Source: Fen-1273 sp035516035 (GTDB lineage: Bacteria; Bacteroidota; Ignavibacteria; UBA10030; UBA6906). From it: a stretch of 64,000 nucleotides of DNA. The first letter of the stretch is position 1; every line of letters begins with the position of its first letter. Under the pieces are notes generated by a model. It saw nothing but the letters and a program-made list of their open reading frames with translations, did not search any database and was not told where the DNA came from. Location of the stretch: contig DATJAS010000103.1 of assembly GCA_035516035.1 (NCBI GenBank), positions 1 to 64,000 on the forward strand, read 5' to 3'. Below, piece by piece: positions 7,744 through 15,293 of the stretch. A program made the translations under genes and the position numbers.

Positions 7744-8685
7744 ATGCGACATTACTTCGTATTCCCGTGCAGATCCTCGCTTGCCAGGTGGAGCAGAAGA
7801 ACTCTTGCTCCTCTTGGACTGTTGCTCGGCGCCACTTGTGCGTTCTCCTTGAGTGGGGATCTTCCAACTCTTCACAAGGTCAATGTCGAAGCTGCCGTAT
7901 CGCGCGACTCATCTACCGGGATTTACTACTACGACTATTCGCTGACAAACGACAAGGCAAATCGAGGGGAGATAGAGGAGTTGTCAATTGTGATCTGGAG
8001 GGACTCGGCTTCAACAATTGCTTTTGACACCTCGGGGCTTCAATTCGCGGGTCGGAGATTTGCCGAGGAGTCATTTCGAAATGATTTCGCGCATCTTGGT
8101 CCTTGGATTGTGCCGGTTGGATTCGCGCGCATGCCCAGCGGATGGATTCCATGGTCAGGTGGAAATCGGCCGTATGCGTCCACGAGCAAGGACAGAGATT
8201 TCATCAAGCCGGGACAGGGTGTGGACGGCATCGTCATTATGAGTAGAGGATTGCCGGGTGTGAGGCAATGCGAAGTGAAGCCTGATTTCAATGTGGATAG
8301 GTATCTCCCGAACGAGGACGATGTTGATGTCATCGATTCCGTCATGCAGACCACGTGGTATGAAGGGCTAACTGTCGGCCCGTGGTCCCCCCCTGCGAAG
8401 TTCGATGCGTTCGTCTTCCTGGACACACTGAGTTCCTTCGTCCGCGAGGCTCGACGGGAGCGCTGGATCACCTTTGACCAAGCAGCAGAGAGGTACACAC
8501 GGTTGTTTGACCGAGCGAAAACCGCACTTCGACAGTCAATGCCACAGACGGTGTCGGAGGTCCTTCGGAACGTCCTTGCAGGCGCGGATGATGACAAGGG
8601 AAAGACGTTGAAGCCAGAAGCCGATGCTTTGATTCGATATAACACAGAGTATCTCCTGAACGCGCTGCTCAAGCGCGCAAAATAG
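7744..8685 (+). CDS. Exported protein of unknown function, paralogue A of a tandem pair
   Basis: 313 residues from ATG 7744, with no strong ribosome site visible. A basic N-terminus followed by a hydrophobic stretch (LAPLGLLLGATCAFSL) looks like a signal peptide. The body is related to the gene directly downstream: both carry VGPxxPPAKFD, then DTL-x2-FVREAR-type and WI segments, an LF-x2-AK-type helix, and a C-terminal ALIRYNTEYL helix before a basic tail. The C-terminal 120 residues are mostly helical, the N-terminal part beta-rich. There is no T9SS tail. Function is unknown. Duplication in place implies selection for a family with diverged N-terminal halves. Confidence 0.68.
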   Translation: MRHYFVFPCRSSLARWSRRTLAPLGLLLGATCAFSLSGDLPTLHKVNVEAAVSRDSSTGIYYYDYSLTNDKANRGEIEELSIVIWRDSASTIAFDTSGLQFAGRRFAEESFRNDFAHLGPWIVPVGFARMPSGWIPWSGGNRPYASTSKDRDFIKPGQGVDGIVIMSRGLPGVRQCEVKPDFNVDRYLPNEDDVDVIDSVMQTTWYEGLTVGPWSPPAKFDAFVFLDTLSSFVREARRERWITFDQAAERYTRLFDRAKTALRQSMPQTVSEVLRNVLAGADDDKGKTLKPEADALIRYNTEYLLNALLKRAK

Positions 8686-8705
8686 GCCGAGGGAGTGTGG
8701 CAACC

Positions 8706-9632
8706 GTGAGAATACGACATGCACTGGTGATTGCCCTCTTCAGTGGGCTATGTCAGCCGCTTCGTGCACAGTGTGGAGGGTATGATTCCACAGCGCCAGA
8801 TATTCGCAAGGCTACACTCACATGTGAGGTTACCAAGGAAGGAGCCACTGACGTATTCACGTACCGCTACACAATCATAAACAGTCGCTTGAGCACCGGC
8901 TGCATCAAGTGGTTTGAGCTTGATCTTGCCTGCCCAAAGAATGCGGTGAAACTCCCTACGATCGGCCTGGTAGATTATCCAGCGTACGTTGGCCGTAGCG
9001 CACTGGTCGCGGCAGGTGCGACAAAGATCGTACCTGTTGGCGTTCCTCGCCTGCCAAACTACAAAGGATTCACCAGTGCGTGGGATGCGGATTTCTTGCA
9101 GGAGGGAAGCATACTCTGGGGGGATGCGATCAACGAGTACAGGGTGGAACCGGGTGCAGCGTTAGATAGCATCATTTTGACCTCTCACGGACTGCCGGGA
9201 ATACGGAGAGCGATCATGTATCCAAGCTACGACCCAATCCCCGTAGACACGACGGAAGAGGACCCTGTGGCCTCGCTTACCTTCGACAGTCTCGAAGCAA
9301 CTCTTAAGTGGACGGGCGTGACCGTAGGCCCCTCAGCGCCTCCGGCAAAGTTCGACCCCGTGGCGTTCATCGACACACTCATGGCCTTTGTGCGAGCAGC
9401 CCGCACAGAGGGTTGGATCAAGTCTGATCGAAGGTCGGAAGCGTTCTTGGATCTCTTCGGCCAGACAAAGGATATCGTTCGATCATCACACACGCACTCG
9501 GCATTGTCCGTACTTCGGTGGATTCTTGAGGAGGTTGCGGCCGACGAAGGGGAGCCGCTGAGTTCGGAGGCCTTCGCGCTCATCCGCTTCAACACGGAGT
9601 ATCTGATGAGCCAGCTTAAGGCGAAGAGGTGA
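8706..9632 (+). CDS. Exported protein of unknown function, paralogue B of a tandem pair
   Basis: 308 residues from GTG 8706, which lies 10 nt after GAGGGAG (8689-8695); a GTG at 8697 is too close to that site. The signal peptide runs to about PLRAQ (residue 22). The mature N-terminal half has several cysteines absent from paralogue A. The C-terminal half matches A closely (VGPSAPPAKFDPVAFIDTL, FVRAARTEGWI and ALIRFNTEYL). The 20-bp gap to paralogue A indicates one operon. The gene ends 70 bp before the paired GGTTACC repeats that mark the right end of the element. Confidence 0.7.
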   Translation: MRIRHALVIALFSGLCQPLRAQCGGYDSTAPDIRKATLTCEVTKEGATDVFTYRYTIINSRLSTGCIKWFELDLACPKNAVKLPTIGLVDYPAYVGRSALVAAGATKIVPVGVPRLPNYKGFTSAWDADFLQEGSILWGDAINEYRVEPGAALDSIILTSHGLPGIRRAIMYPSYDPIPVDTTEEDPVASLTFDSLEATLKWTGVTVGPSAPPAKFDPVAFIDTLMAFVRAARTEGWIKSDRRSEAFLDLFGQTKDIVRSSHTHSALSVLRWILEEVAADEGEPLSSEAFALIRFNTEYLMSQLKAKR

Positions 9633-9702
9633 TTGCCGAGTTGACCGGAGGTCCCCAGGGTGGTATATTCCCGCTGCACATCATTCCATTCATCGACGCG
9701 AG

Positions 9703-9722
9703 CGGTTACCAAAGTGGTTACC
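9703..9722 (+). repeat. Paired GGTTACC, 12-bp period, inside right end of element
   Basis: CGGTTACC at 9703-9710 and TGGTTACC at 9715-9722. Sequence core, orientation and 12-bp period repeat the pair at 2741-2760 by the left tRNA copy. The second unit ends 71 bp before the shared tRNA segment. They are candidate arm-type sites of the lost integrase. Confidence 0.5.
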
Positions 9723-9784
9723 AGCAGGCTCATTCGAACCTTATGGCGAGCCTCGATACCGTGCAAAACGGCGCTGATTTCTCA

Positions 9785-9858
9785 CGGAGCGTAGCGCAGC
9801 CCGGTAGCGCACGTGAATGGGGTTCAGAGGGTCAGGGGTTCAAATCCCCTCGCTCCGA
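9785..9858 (+). tRNA. tRNA-Pro(GGG), acceptor stem intact, anticodon stem mispaired
   Basis: Acceptor CGGAGCG (9785-9791) pairs fully with CGCTCCG (9851-9857), discriminator A9858; CCA is not encoded (ACA follows). The D-arm GCGC/GCGC and T-arm AGGGG/CCCCT are perfect. The anticodon loop is ATGGGGT with GGG at 9819-9821. The anticodon stem CGTGA/TCAGA has two mismatches (first pair C-A, second G-G). A terminator follows 12 bp later, so it is set up to be transcribed. It may be a working tRNA tolerating mismatches, or a decayed or element-borne copy. The 67 bp from the D-arm on recur at 2649-2715. Confidence 0.75.
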
Positions 9859-9870
9859 CAAACACAACAA

Positions 9871-9904
9871 AGGGTCTTCCACGATGGGAGACCCTCTTTT
9901 GTTT
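9871..9904 (+). terminator. Rho-independent terminator after tRNA-Pro
   Basis: The stem AGGGTCTTCC (9871-9880) pairs with GGGAGACCCT (9886-9895) around ACGAT, followed by CTTTTGTTT. It ends the tRNA transcript just before the acetyltransferase gene. Confidence 0.8.
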
Positions 9905-9926
9905 CACCCCGGGGAGCAAGATTCGC

Positions 9927-10448
9927 GTGGCACTTGATCTTCAGCCTACGCTTCTCGGTGACCTGCTCGAGCTCCGGCCGATGCGAGTAGGCGACTTTGA
10001 CGGCCTCTTCCGTGTCGCTTCGGACCCGGCCATCTGGGAGCAACATCCCGAGCCCGATCGATTCAAGGAGCCGGTATTCCGGAAATTCTTCGACGAGGGG
10101 ATCGCCTCCGGCGGGGCGCTGGTGGCCCTGGATCGATCAGCCAAGCAGATCATTGGGTCGTCGCGCTACCACGGGTACGACGAATCCCGGAGCATCGTTG
10201 AAATCGGCTGGACATTTCTCGCACGGTCGTACTGGGGCGGCCGGTACAACGGCGAGATGAAGCGGCTGATGCTGGAACACGCCTTTCGATGGGTGAGCCG
10301 GGTCCAATTTGTTATCGGTCCGGAGAACATCAGGTCCCAGCGGGCGGTCGAAAAGATCGGTGCAATTCGTGCAGGCACGACAACCGATGCGCAGGGTCGC
10401 TTGCGTGTTCTATATGAGCTCACGGCCGTCCGGTACGCTGGAAGGTAA
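9927..10448 (+). CDS. GNAT-family N-acetyltransferase (RimJ/RimL type)
   Basis: 173 residues from GTG 9927, which has GGGGAG 10 nt upstream; the frame is open further 5' only through the terminator and tRNA. The GNAT fold is recognisable: an N-terminal beta strand and helix (LELRPMRVGDFDGLFRVASD), the central strand with the acetyl-CoA loop region (GWTFLARSYWGGRYNGEMK), and the family's C-terminal NIRSQRAVEKIGA segment typical of RimJ/RimL-like enzymes. Substrate is not predictable (ribosomal protein, amino acid or small amine). An in-frame relic of a T9SS sorting domain follows the stop codon immediately. Confidence 0.85.
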   Translation: MALDLQPTLLGDLLELRPMRVGDFDGLFRVASDPAIWEQHPEPDRFKEPVFRKFFDEGIASGGALVALDRSAKQIIGSSRYHGYDESRSIVEIGWTFLARSYWGGRYNGEMKRLMLEHAFRWVSRVQFVIGPENIRSQRAVEKIGAIRAGTTTDAQGRLRVLYELTAVRYAGR

Positions 10449-10550
10449 CCCCCCACGACCACAACCCGGTATGCGCTCCCGCAGCAATCACACGTGACGC
10501 TGACCGTGTTCAATAGTCTGGGACAGAAGGTGACAACACTTGTTGGACGG
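10449..10550 (+). pseudogene. Relic of a T9SS C-terminal sorting domain
   Basis: Directly after the TAA of the acetyltransferase, and in the same frame, 34 codons read PPTTTTRYALPQQSHVTLTV then FNSLGQKVTTLVGR. This is the middle of the T9SS sorting domain seen at 3.9 kb and 5.2 kb (NPTTTIRYALP, FNTLGQ, ATLV). The frame then drifts into the downstream terminator hairpin. The signal peptide, body and last strand are missing, so it is a leftover of a deleted gene. Confidence 0.8.
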
Positions 10551-10564
10551 CCGGTAAGCGATAA

Positions 10565-10598
10565 GACAAAGCCCCGACCAATCGGCCGGGGCTTTGTC
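10565..10598. terminator. Bidirectional terminator hairpin between convergent genes
   Basis: GACAAAGCCCCG (10565-10576) pairs perfectly with CGGGGCTTTGTC (10587-10598), a 12-bp stem. The A- and T-containing outer part can serve both the plus-strand acetyltransferase and the minus-strand gene ending at 10653. Confidence 0.7.
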
Positions 10599-10652
10599 TA
10601 TGGACTGAACGCTCAGTGTGTTTGTTGAAACGCGAATCCGAAATCAAGCAGC

Positions 10653-12587
10653 TCAGCGCAGGAGCAAGAGCTTCAACGTCTTCACGAAGCTCCCCGCCTG
10701 CAAGCGGTAGAAGTAGATCCCGCTCGCCAGATTGGACCCGTCAAACCGCACCTCGTGGAACCCGGCCTCCTGTTCGCCGTTCGCTAGCGTCGCCACCCGC
10801 TGCCCGAGCGTGTTGTACACCTCGAGTTTCACCGATGACTGCTGTGGCAGGCCGTACCGGATGACCGTGGTCGGGTTGAACGGGTTGGGATAGTTCTGTT
10901 CCAGGGCAATTTCACGGGGGCCGGTGCTCCCCGATGGCCCGGCCGACGTCAGCACGGGCGGGTCATACTGAATGCTGTCCGGCGCCGACTGATACACGAC
11001 AAGCCCCTTTGTGTGGGCGGCAACCATGAACGTCGTCCACGCATACGTCTGCATGTAGTTGTAGAGAATCTGGGCGACGAAGCTGTACCTGTCAAGGTTC
11101 GCTGCCGGCACCGTCGCGATGAAATCCCACGAGGGGTTATCCAATACCGAAGAGGGGAGCGTGAGCGACGCCGGTCGCCCGGCTGATTGCGCGGCACCTA
11201 CCCCCTGCGTCAGCCGCCAGATACTGTACTGAGTCACCGGGTCAGATGCGCCAGCCGTGTCCAGGAGGCTCCGGAGCCAGGTGATCCGGACATCCTGATA
11301 ATAATTGGGTACGGTCGCGATTCCGACGATCAAGGGACTGTTCATCATCTTGTATCCATGCCCCCTGACAGAGATGCGGACCGTCTGCGCTGATGGAGGT
11401 GCGGCAACAATCGTGATCGTTCCGCTATCCGGCTTAGCAAATCCTGGGGAGTACACCACGGGGATGGCAAGTGAATCGTGCGGAGGAATCGCCCATGATC
11501 CCTTTGGCACAAAGAACGCACTGTCGTCAGATGCAATCGATGCGATGTGGAGCGTGTCATTCCCGCCGGGTTCCGAGAGCGTCACCCACGAGGTGTCCCG
11601 CGTGTTCAGCCTGACCCACCCGAAGTCCACAGAGCCCGGCTTCACGAGCAGCGTCCCCGGCGCCCCGAGGAATGCCAGCCCGATCGACCAGTAGTTCCCC
11701 GAATACCCGGAATAGTAGTAGTTGTATCGTCCGTTCGTCCAGAGGAGCGCCCCCCCACCTATGGCATATCCATCCCACGCGGGGGGGGACGCAACATAGA
11801 TGGGATTCCCCGGGTATTTTGTCCACGTGATGCCGTCGACGGACGTGGCAATTGAGAATGTCTCTGCGCCGCCGCTGGTGATGCTTTCGTAGACGCCAAC
11901 GGCAAGGCTGTCATGCCAGTCCATGCCTACGATCGCGGCCTCTTTCTCGTCGTAGGAGCCCGTCGGTCCTGTCGTGAAAATCGGGTTCCCTGCGTATTCC
12001 GTCCACGTAACGCCGTCGGTCGAAGTGGCCAACCCGGTTTGAACTTTGCTGCCGTTGTCGGCACCGTACCACATCTTGAACACACCGTTGCGAAAGAGGA
12101 CGAAAGCCGCCCCGACTGCGTGGCTATCCCAGGAGCCATAGGCGCCGTAGCCCAGCACCGGGTGGTTCGGGGATTTGATCCAGTGCGTCCCGTCGGCGGA
12201 GACGGCCCGGGCGACTACCAGCGCCGAGTAATCGACAGAGCAGGTGTAGTACATTGCGAGTGAATCGCTGAAGGGCACCACGGCAATAGAGTTAATGTAT
12301 GCATCGTACGCTCCCGCGACTCCCGGCGTGAGGTCGCTGCTGTCCCGAATCGTCCATGCCTGCCCGTCTGCGGACGTCCCTTCCCTGACTACGCCGGTAC
12401 CGAGCTCGATATACCACAGTCTGTAGTGGTGTGATGAGGAATCGTAGATCACGTACGGCTGGACGCAGTTTGTTATAAGGGGATTTCCCTGATAGCCCTG
12501 CCAGGAGTACTGAGCATTCGCTCCCGACGATGCGAGGAGAACTAATGCGAGGAGCGCAGCGCAAGACAGCCTTAGCGCAGAGTTCAT
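10653..12587 (-). CDS. Large secreted propeller-like protein with T9SS sorting domain
   Basis: 644 residues. ATG 12587 has GGAGG four bases upstream. A signal peptide ends at SGANA (about residue 25). Residues 30-320 contain five repeats of the type GNPxxxxxxGSWD, with YRLWY and KMWYGAD strands, like the five-bladed propellers of GH43/GH32/GH130-type glycosidases. The acidic catalytic set cannot be confirmed by eye. Residues 325-420 resemble a choice-of-anchor D or ASH-type beta domain (SVDFGWVRLNTRDT). A second beta domain follows. The last 85 residues are a T9SS sorting domain (QNYPNPFNPTTVIRYGLP, ending GIYFYRLQAG). It is likely a surface polysaccharide-binding or -cleaving protein. Confidence 0.82.
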   Translation of the reverse strand: MNSALRLSCAALLALVLLASSGANAQYSWQGYQGNPLITNCVQPYVIYDSSSHHYRLWYIELGTGVVREGTSADGQAWTIRDSSDLTPGVAGAYDAYINSIAVVPFSDSLAMYYTCSVDYSALVVARAVSADGTHWIKSPNHPVLGYGAYGSWDSHAVGAAFVLFRNGVFKMWYGADNGSKVQTGLATSTDGVTWTEYAGNPIFTTGPTGSYDEKEAAIVGMDWHDSLAVGVYESITSGGAETFSIATSVDGITWTKYPGNPIYVASPPAWDGYAIGGGALLWTNGRYNYYYSGYSGNYWSIGLAFLGAPGTLLVKPGSVDFGWVRLNTRDTSWVTLSEPGGNDTLHIASIASDDSAFFVPKGSWAIPPHDSLAIPVVYSPGFAKPDSGTITIVAAPPSAQTVRISVRGHGYKMMNSPLIVGIATVPNYYQDVRITWLRSLLDTAGASDPVTQYSIWRLTQGVGAAQSAGRPASLTLPSSVLDNPSWDFIATVPAANLDRYSFVAQILYNYMQTYAWTTFMVAAHTKGLVVYQSAPDSIQYDPPVLTSAGPSGSTGPREIALEQNYPNPFNPTTVIRYGLPQQSSVKLEVYNTLGQRVATLANGEQEAGFHEVRFDGSNLASGIYFYRLQAGSFVKTLKLLLLR

Positions 12588-12753
12588 GAGACCTCCGGAA
12601 CGTACTCAGGATGTACGCGGGACTGGTGGGGGAGGGAGCAGTCGCGTGCTAAAAGTTACGCGTCTGCTACAACAATATCAATGGAATGGATCACATTTTA
12701 GGACACGGAGCAAGAAGCATTGACAGATTTTATTGCAGGCGGGACGCAAGTTC

Positions 12754-13023
12754 TCAAGTCCCGAACCGCCCTGAGCTGCGGGCTCTTCTGCGCGCCTCAT
12801 CCTCAAGCCGATTTCGGGCGGGGGCCTGGGTGACGAGCGATCCCAGGAGACGTTGCGCCGCGGCGGAGACCTCGTCGACGGCCCGGTTGAACGCTTCTTC
12901 GTTTGCCCTGGAGGGCTTCGTGTAGCCGCTTATTTTCCTGACGAACTGGAGGGAGGAGAGGCGGATCTCGTCGTCTGTCGCGGGGGGCTCGAAGTTAAAA
13001 AGGGGCTTGATGTTTCTGCACAT
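12754..13023 (-). CDS. DUF2277 family protein
   Basis: 89 residues from ATG 13023, with AGAGGAG upstream; a longer frame to 13071 lacks the conserved start. The N-terminus MCRNIKPLFNFEPPATDDEI, followed by LQFVRKISGYTKPS and the helix NEEAFNRAVDEV, is the signature of DUF2277, a small helical family of unknown function widespread in bacteria. It ends with an Arg/Ala-rich helix as usual. Length agrees with the family. It stands alone between two intergenic stretches. Confidence 0.9.
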   Translation of the reverse strand: MCRNIKPLFNFEPPATDDEIRLSSLQFVRKISGYTKPSRANEEAFNRAVDEVSAAAQRLLGSLVTQAPARNRLEDEARRRARSSGRFGT

Positions 13024-13091
13024 GGGGAGTCTCCTCTCTTGTGCATAAGGTAACGCACAATTGATCGACACTCAAGGTTGAGGAAACGGAT

Positions 13092-13215
13092 TGTCCCGCC
13101 TGCGGCGGGACACAAAAAGCGTGCTTCGCGGAAAACGCTCGCAATGACGGAGGATTGAGGGCTCGCAATGACGGGGAGATTGCTTCGTGGCGCCGGAGGC
13201 GCCACTCGCAATGAC
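13092..13215. repeat. Intergenic repeat cluster (inverted repeat plus three CTCGCAATGAC units)
   Basis: TGTCCCGCC/GGCGGGACA forms an inverted repeat at 13092-13112. The 11-mer CTCGCAATGAC occurs three times (13138-13148, 13162-13172, 13205-13215), with an ATTGCTTCG before the last. The same ATTGCTTCG...CTCGCAATGAC block recurs at 41540-41568. These are short intergenic repeats of REP/MITE character, with no coding frame of interest. Confidence 0.6.
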
Positions 13216-13254
13216 AGAAAAAAATCAGTACACTACGCCGGAAGGAGAACTGAC

Positions 13255-14331
13255 ATGGACGCCATCGGCAATGAATTTGTCTGCCCGACCTGCGGTGCGG
13301 ATGTGGTGCGGTCAAACGTCACCTGTCCGAAATGCGGCAACCCCCTGGAGTGGGAAGGCGTGGAGGCCGGGCCGGGAGCGGACCATGGCGGTATATCCCC
13401 CGCCCCGGATGTCCGCCCGATGGGTCTGGGAGACATATTCGACAGGACGTTCAGGATGTTCAGCGCGGTCTTCACGCGGTCGATACTGATTTCGCTGATC
13501 CTGTTTCTTCCCGCCTCGATCGTGCTGATGTTCGGTGCCGGGCAGTTCTATCGCTCAATCGGCACTCTTCTTCAGACCACAGTGGCGTCTGAAACGCCGG
13601 GGCCGGAGGAGACGCTTGCGCTGCTCGTCTCCCTGGGGGTCTTCGCCATCTCGTTCGCCCTGGCCTTTCTTGCCGTTATCATCGGCGAGATCGCGGTCAC
13701 GATCCTCGTCACCGGAGAATTTCACGGTTCTCCCGTGGCCTGGAAGGAAGCGCTCGCGCGTGCCGCCGGCGTCAGGATGCTCCGGGGCATCGGCATCATG
13801 CTTCTGCAGGGTCTCGCCTACGTTGCGATCATTGCCATCCCTGCGGCGCTCTTCGGCGTCGCCGGGGGCGTCCTGATGGTCATCCCCGGCCTGATGATCT
13901 CCTCGGTCGCCGTGATATTCCTCCTGATCCGCTGGACGTTTTCGCTTACCGCCGTGGGGTGCGAGGATCTCGGCGTTACGGCATCCATGCACAGGAGCTG
14001 GCTCCTGGTCCGCAGCGGGTGGTGGCGCGTCCTGGGGATCATTCTCCTGATGGGGCTGCTCGTCGGCTTCGCCACGATGCTCATCACGACCCCGATCTCA
14101 CTCATTGCGTTCTGGGACTTTTACAGGGAGTATTTCAAGGCGCTGGGGGCCGCGGGAGGGGGCACGCCCGACCCGGCGCAGATGGCGAAGGTGATGTCCA
14201 CGATGGGACCGGGCCTTGGCATCTCCATGGGAATCAACCTGATGATTTCCACGCTGACACGGCCTGTCTACGCGACGGTGCTGTATTTCGACCTGCGCGC
14301 CCGCCGCGGGGAGTTCGTGCGTGGATCCTGA
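13255..14331 (+). CDS. Zinc-ribbon polytopic membrane protein
   Basis: 358 residues from ATG 13255, with GGAAGGAGAA 5 nt upstream. The N-terminus is a zinc ribbon (CPTCGADV, then CPKCGNPL about 15 residues later). A linker is followed by the segment MGLGDIFDRTFRMF and six or so hydrophobic helices. This arrangement resembles the membrane domain family found beside glycerophosphodiester phosphodiesterases (GDPD membrane domain/DUF7544-like). Function is unknown. The downstream CPBP protease gene starts inside its last codons, so the two are translationally coupled. Confidence 0.72.
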   Translation: MDAIGNEFVCPTCGADVVRSNVTCPKCGNPLEWEGVEAGPGADHGGISPAPDVRPMGLGDIFDRTFRMFSAVFTRSILISLILFLPASIVLMFGAGQFYRSIGTLLQTTVASETPGPEETLALLVSLGVFAISFALAFLAVIIGEIAVTILVTGEFHGSPVAWKEALARAAGVRMLRGIGIMLLQGLAYVAIIAIPAALFGVAGGVLMVIPGLMISSVAVIFLLIRWTFSLTAVGCEDLGVTASMHRSWLLVRSGWWRVLGIILLMGLLVGFATMLITTPISLIAFWDFYREYFKALGAAGGGTPDPAQMAKVMSTMGPGLGISMGINLMISTLTRPVYATVLYFDLRARRGEFVRGS

Positions 14332-15277
14332 GGCGCCTCCGACGGCAGGGGCGCCCGGGTCACTCAACGGAAGCTGGGAACGGGGGGGACGAAGCGCAAC
14401 ATCGGCCGCCATCGCGGGATTGCTCGGAGTCGGTCTCGTGTATTTCTACGGCCAGTCGTTCTTCCTCTCCGTGGCAATCCTCCTCTCGGCGCAGTCGCGG
14501 CATATCGCTTCGAAAGCCGATGCGCTTCTCCCCACGATGGCGAGAATGCTCGAGGCGATGAAAAATCCCGTCCGCGTTTCGCTCGTCGTATCACAGTTCC
14601 TCCTGATGCTCATCCCCACCGTGTGGCTTGTCAGGCGGTGGCACTCATCGGACGTGCGGGGCTACCTGAGGCTCACGCAATGTTCCGCCGCAGAGGTCGC
14701 GCTCGCCAGCTCTGCGGTCCTCCTCTTCTACCCGGCAAATGCATTCCTCTCGCAGTTTCTCGTCAGGCAGCTGAATATCCCCCCGGCGCTCCTCAAAGCC
14801 AACGAGGCGCTCTTCAGGGCCGGGAGCGGCGGCGAACTCCTGTTCGTGCTGGTCGCCGTTGCGCTCACGCCGGCACTCTGCGAGGAAATTCTCTTCCGGG
14901 GCTACGTCCAGCGAACGCTGGAGCGGACGCTCGGGGCGAAGAGCATACTCGCCACCGGCGTGGTCTTCGGGCTCTACCACCTGCAACCGCTCGGCCTTCT
15001 CAACCTCTCGCTGCTGGGTCTCGTGTTCGGCTATTTCTTCTTCGCGAGCAGGAGCCTTCTCCCGGGAATGGCGGCTCACTTCACGAACAATGCGGTGGCA
15101 GTTCTCTGGCTCTACGCCGGCGAGACCCCGTGGATCGCCTCCAGGGCAGGAGGCGATCTCTTCCCCCAACTGGTGCTGGTCGCGACGCCCCTCTCCGCGT
15201 GCGCGGTATTTCTGTTTTCTATCGTGAGCAGGAGGCGACGGCTCGAACGGGAGTCGGCTCCCCCGTTTCTCGCCTGA
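14321..15277 (+). CDS. CPBP family intramembrane metalloprotease
   Basis: 318 residues from GTG 14321, overlapping the previous gene by 11 bp. Multiple membrane helices are visible. The Abi/CPBP (CAAX protease and bacteriocin-processing) motifs are present: EEILFRG at about residues 189-195, a histidine in FGLYHLQP, and HFTNNA near residue 252, the conserved glutamates and histidines forming the metal site. Members cleave within membranes or act in bacteriocin immunity; the substrate here is unknown. It is coupled to the zinc-ribbon membrane protein, which may be its partner. Confidence 0.87.
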   Translation: MDPEAPPTAGAPGSLNGSWERGGRSATSAAIAGLLGVGLVYFYGQSFFLSVAILLSAQSRHIASKADALLPTMARMLEAMKNPVRVSLVVSQFLLMLIPTVWLVRRWHSSDVRGYLRLTQCSAAEVALASSAVLLFYPANAFLSQFLVRQLNIPPALLKANEALFRAGSGGELLFVLVAVALTPALCEEILFRGYVQRTLERTLGAKSILATGVVFGLYHLQPLGLLNLSLLGLVFGYFFFASRSLLPGMAAHFTNNAVAVLWLYAGETPWIASRAGGDLFPQLVLVATPLSACAVFLFSIVSRRRRLERESAPPFLA

Positions 15278-15293
15278 AACTGTCGGCTGGGAT

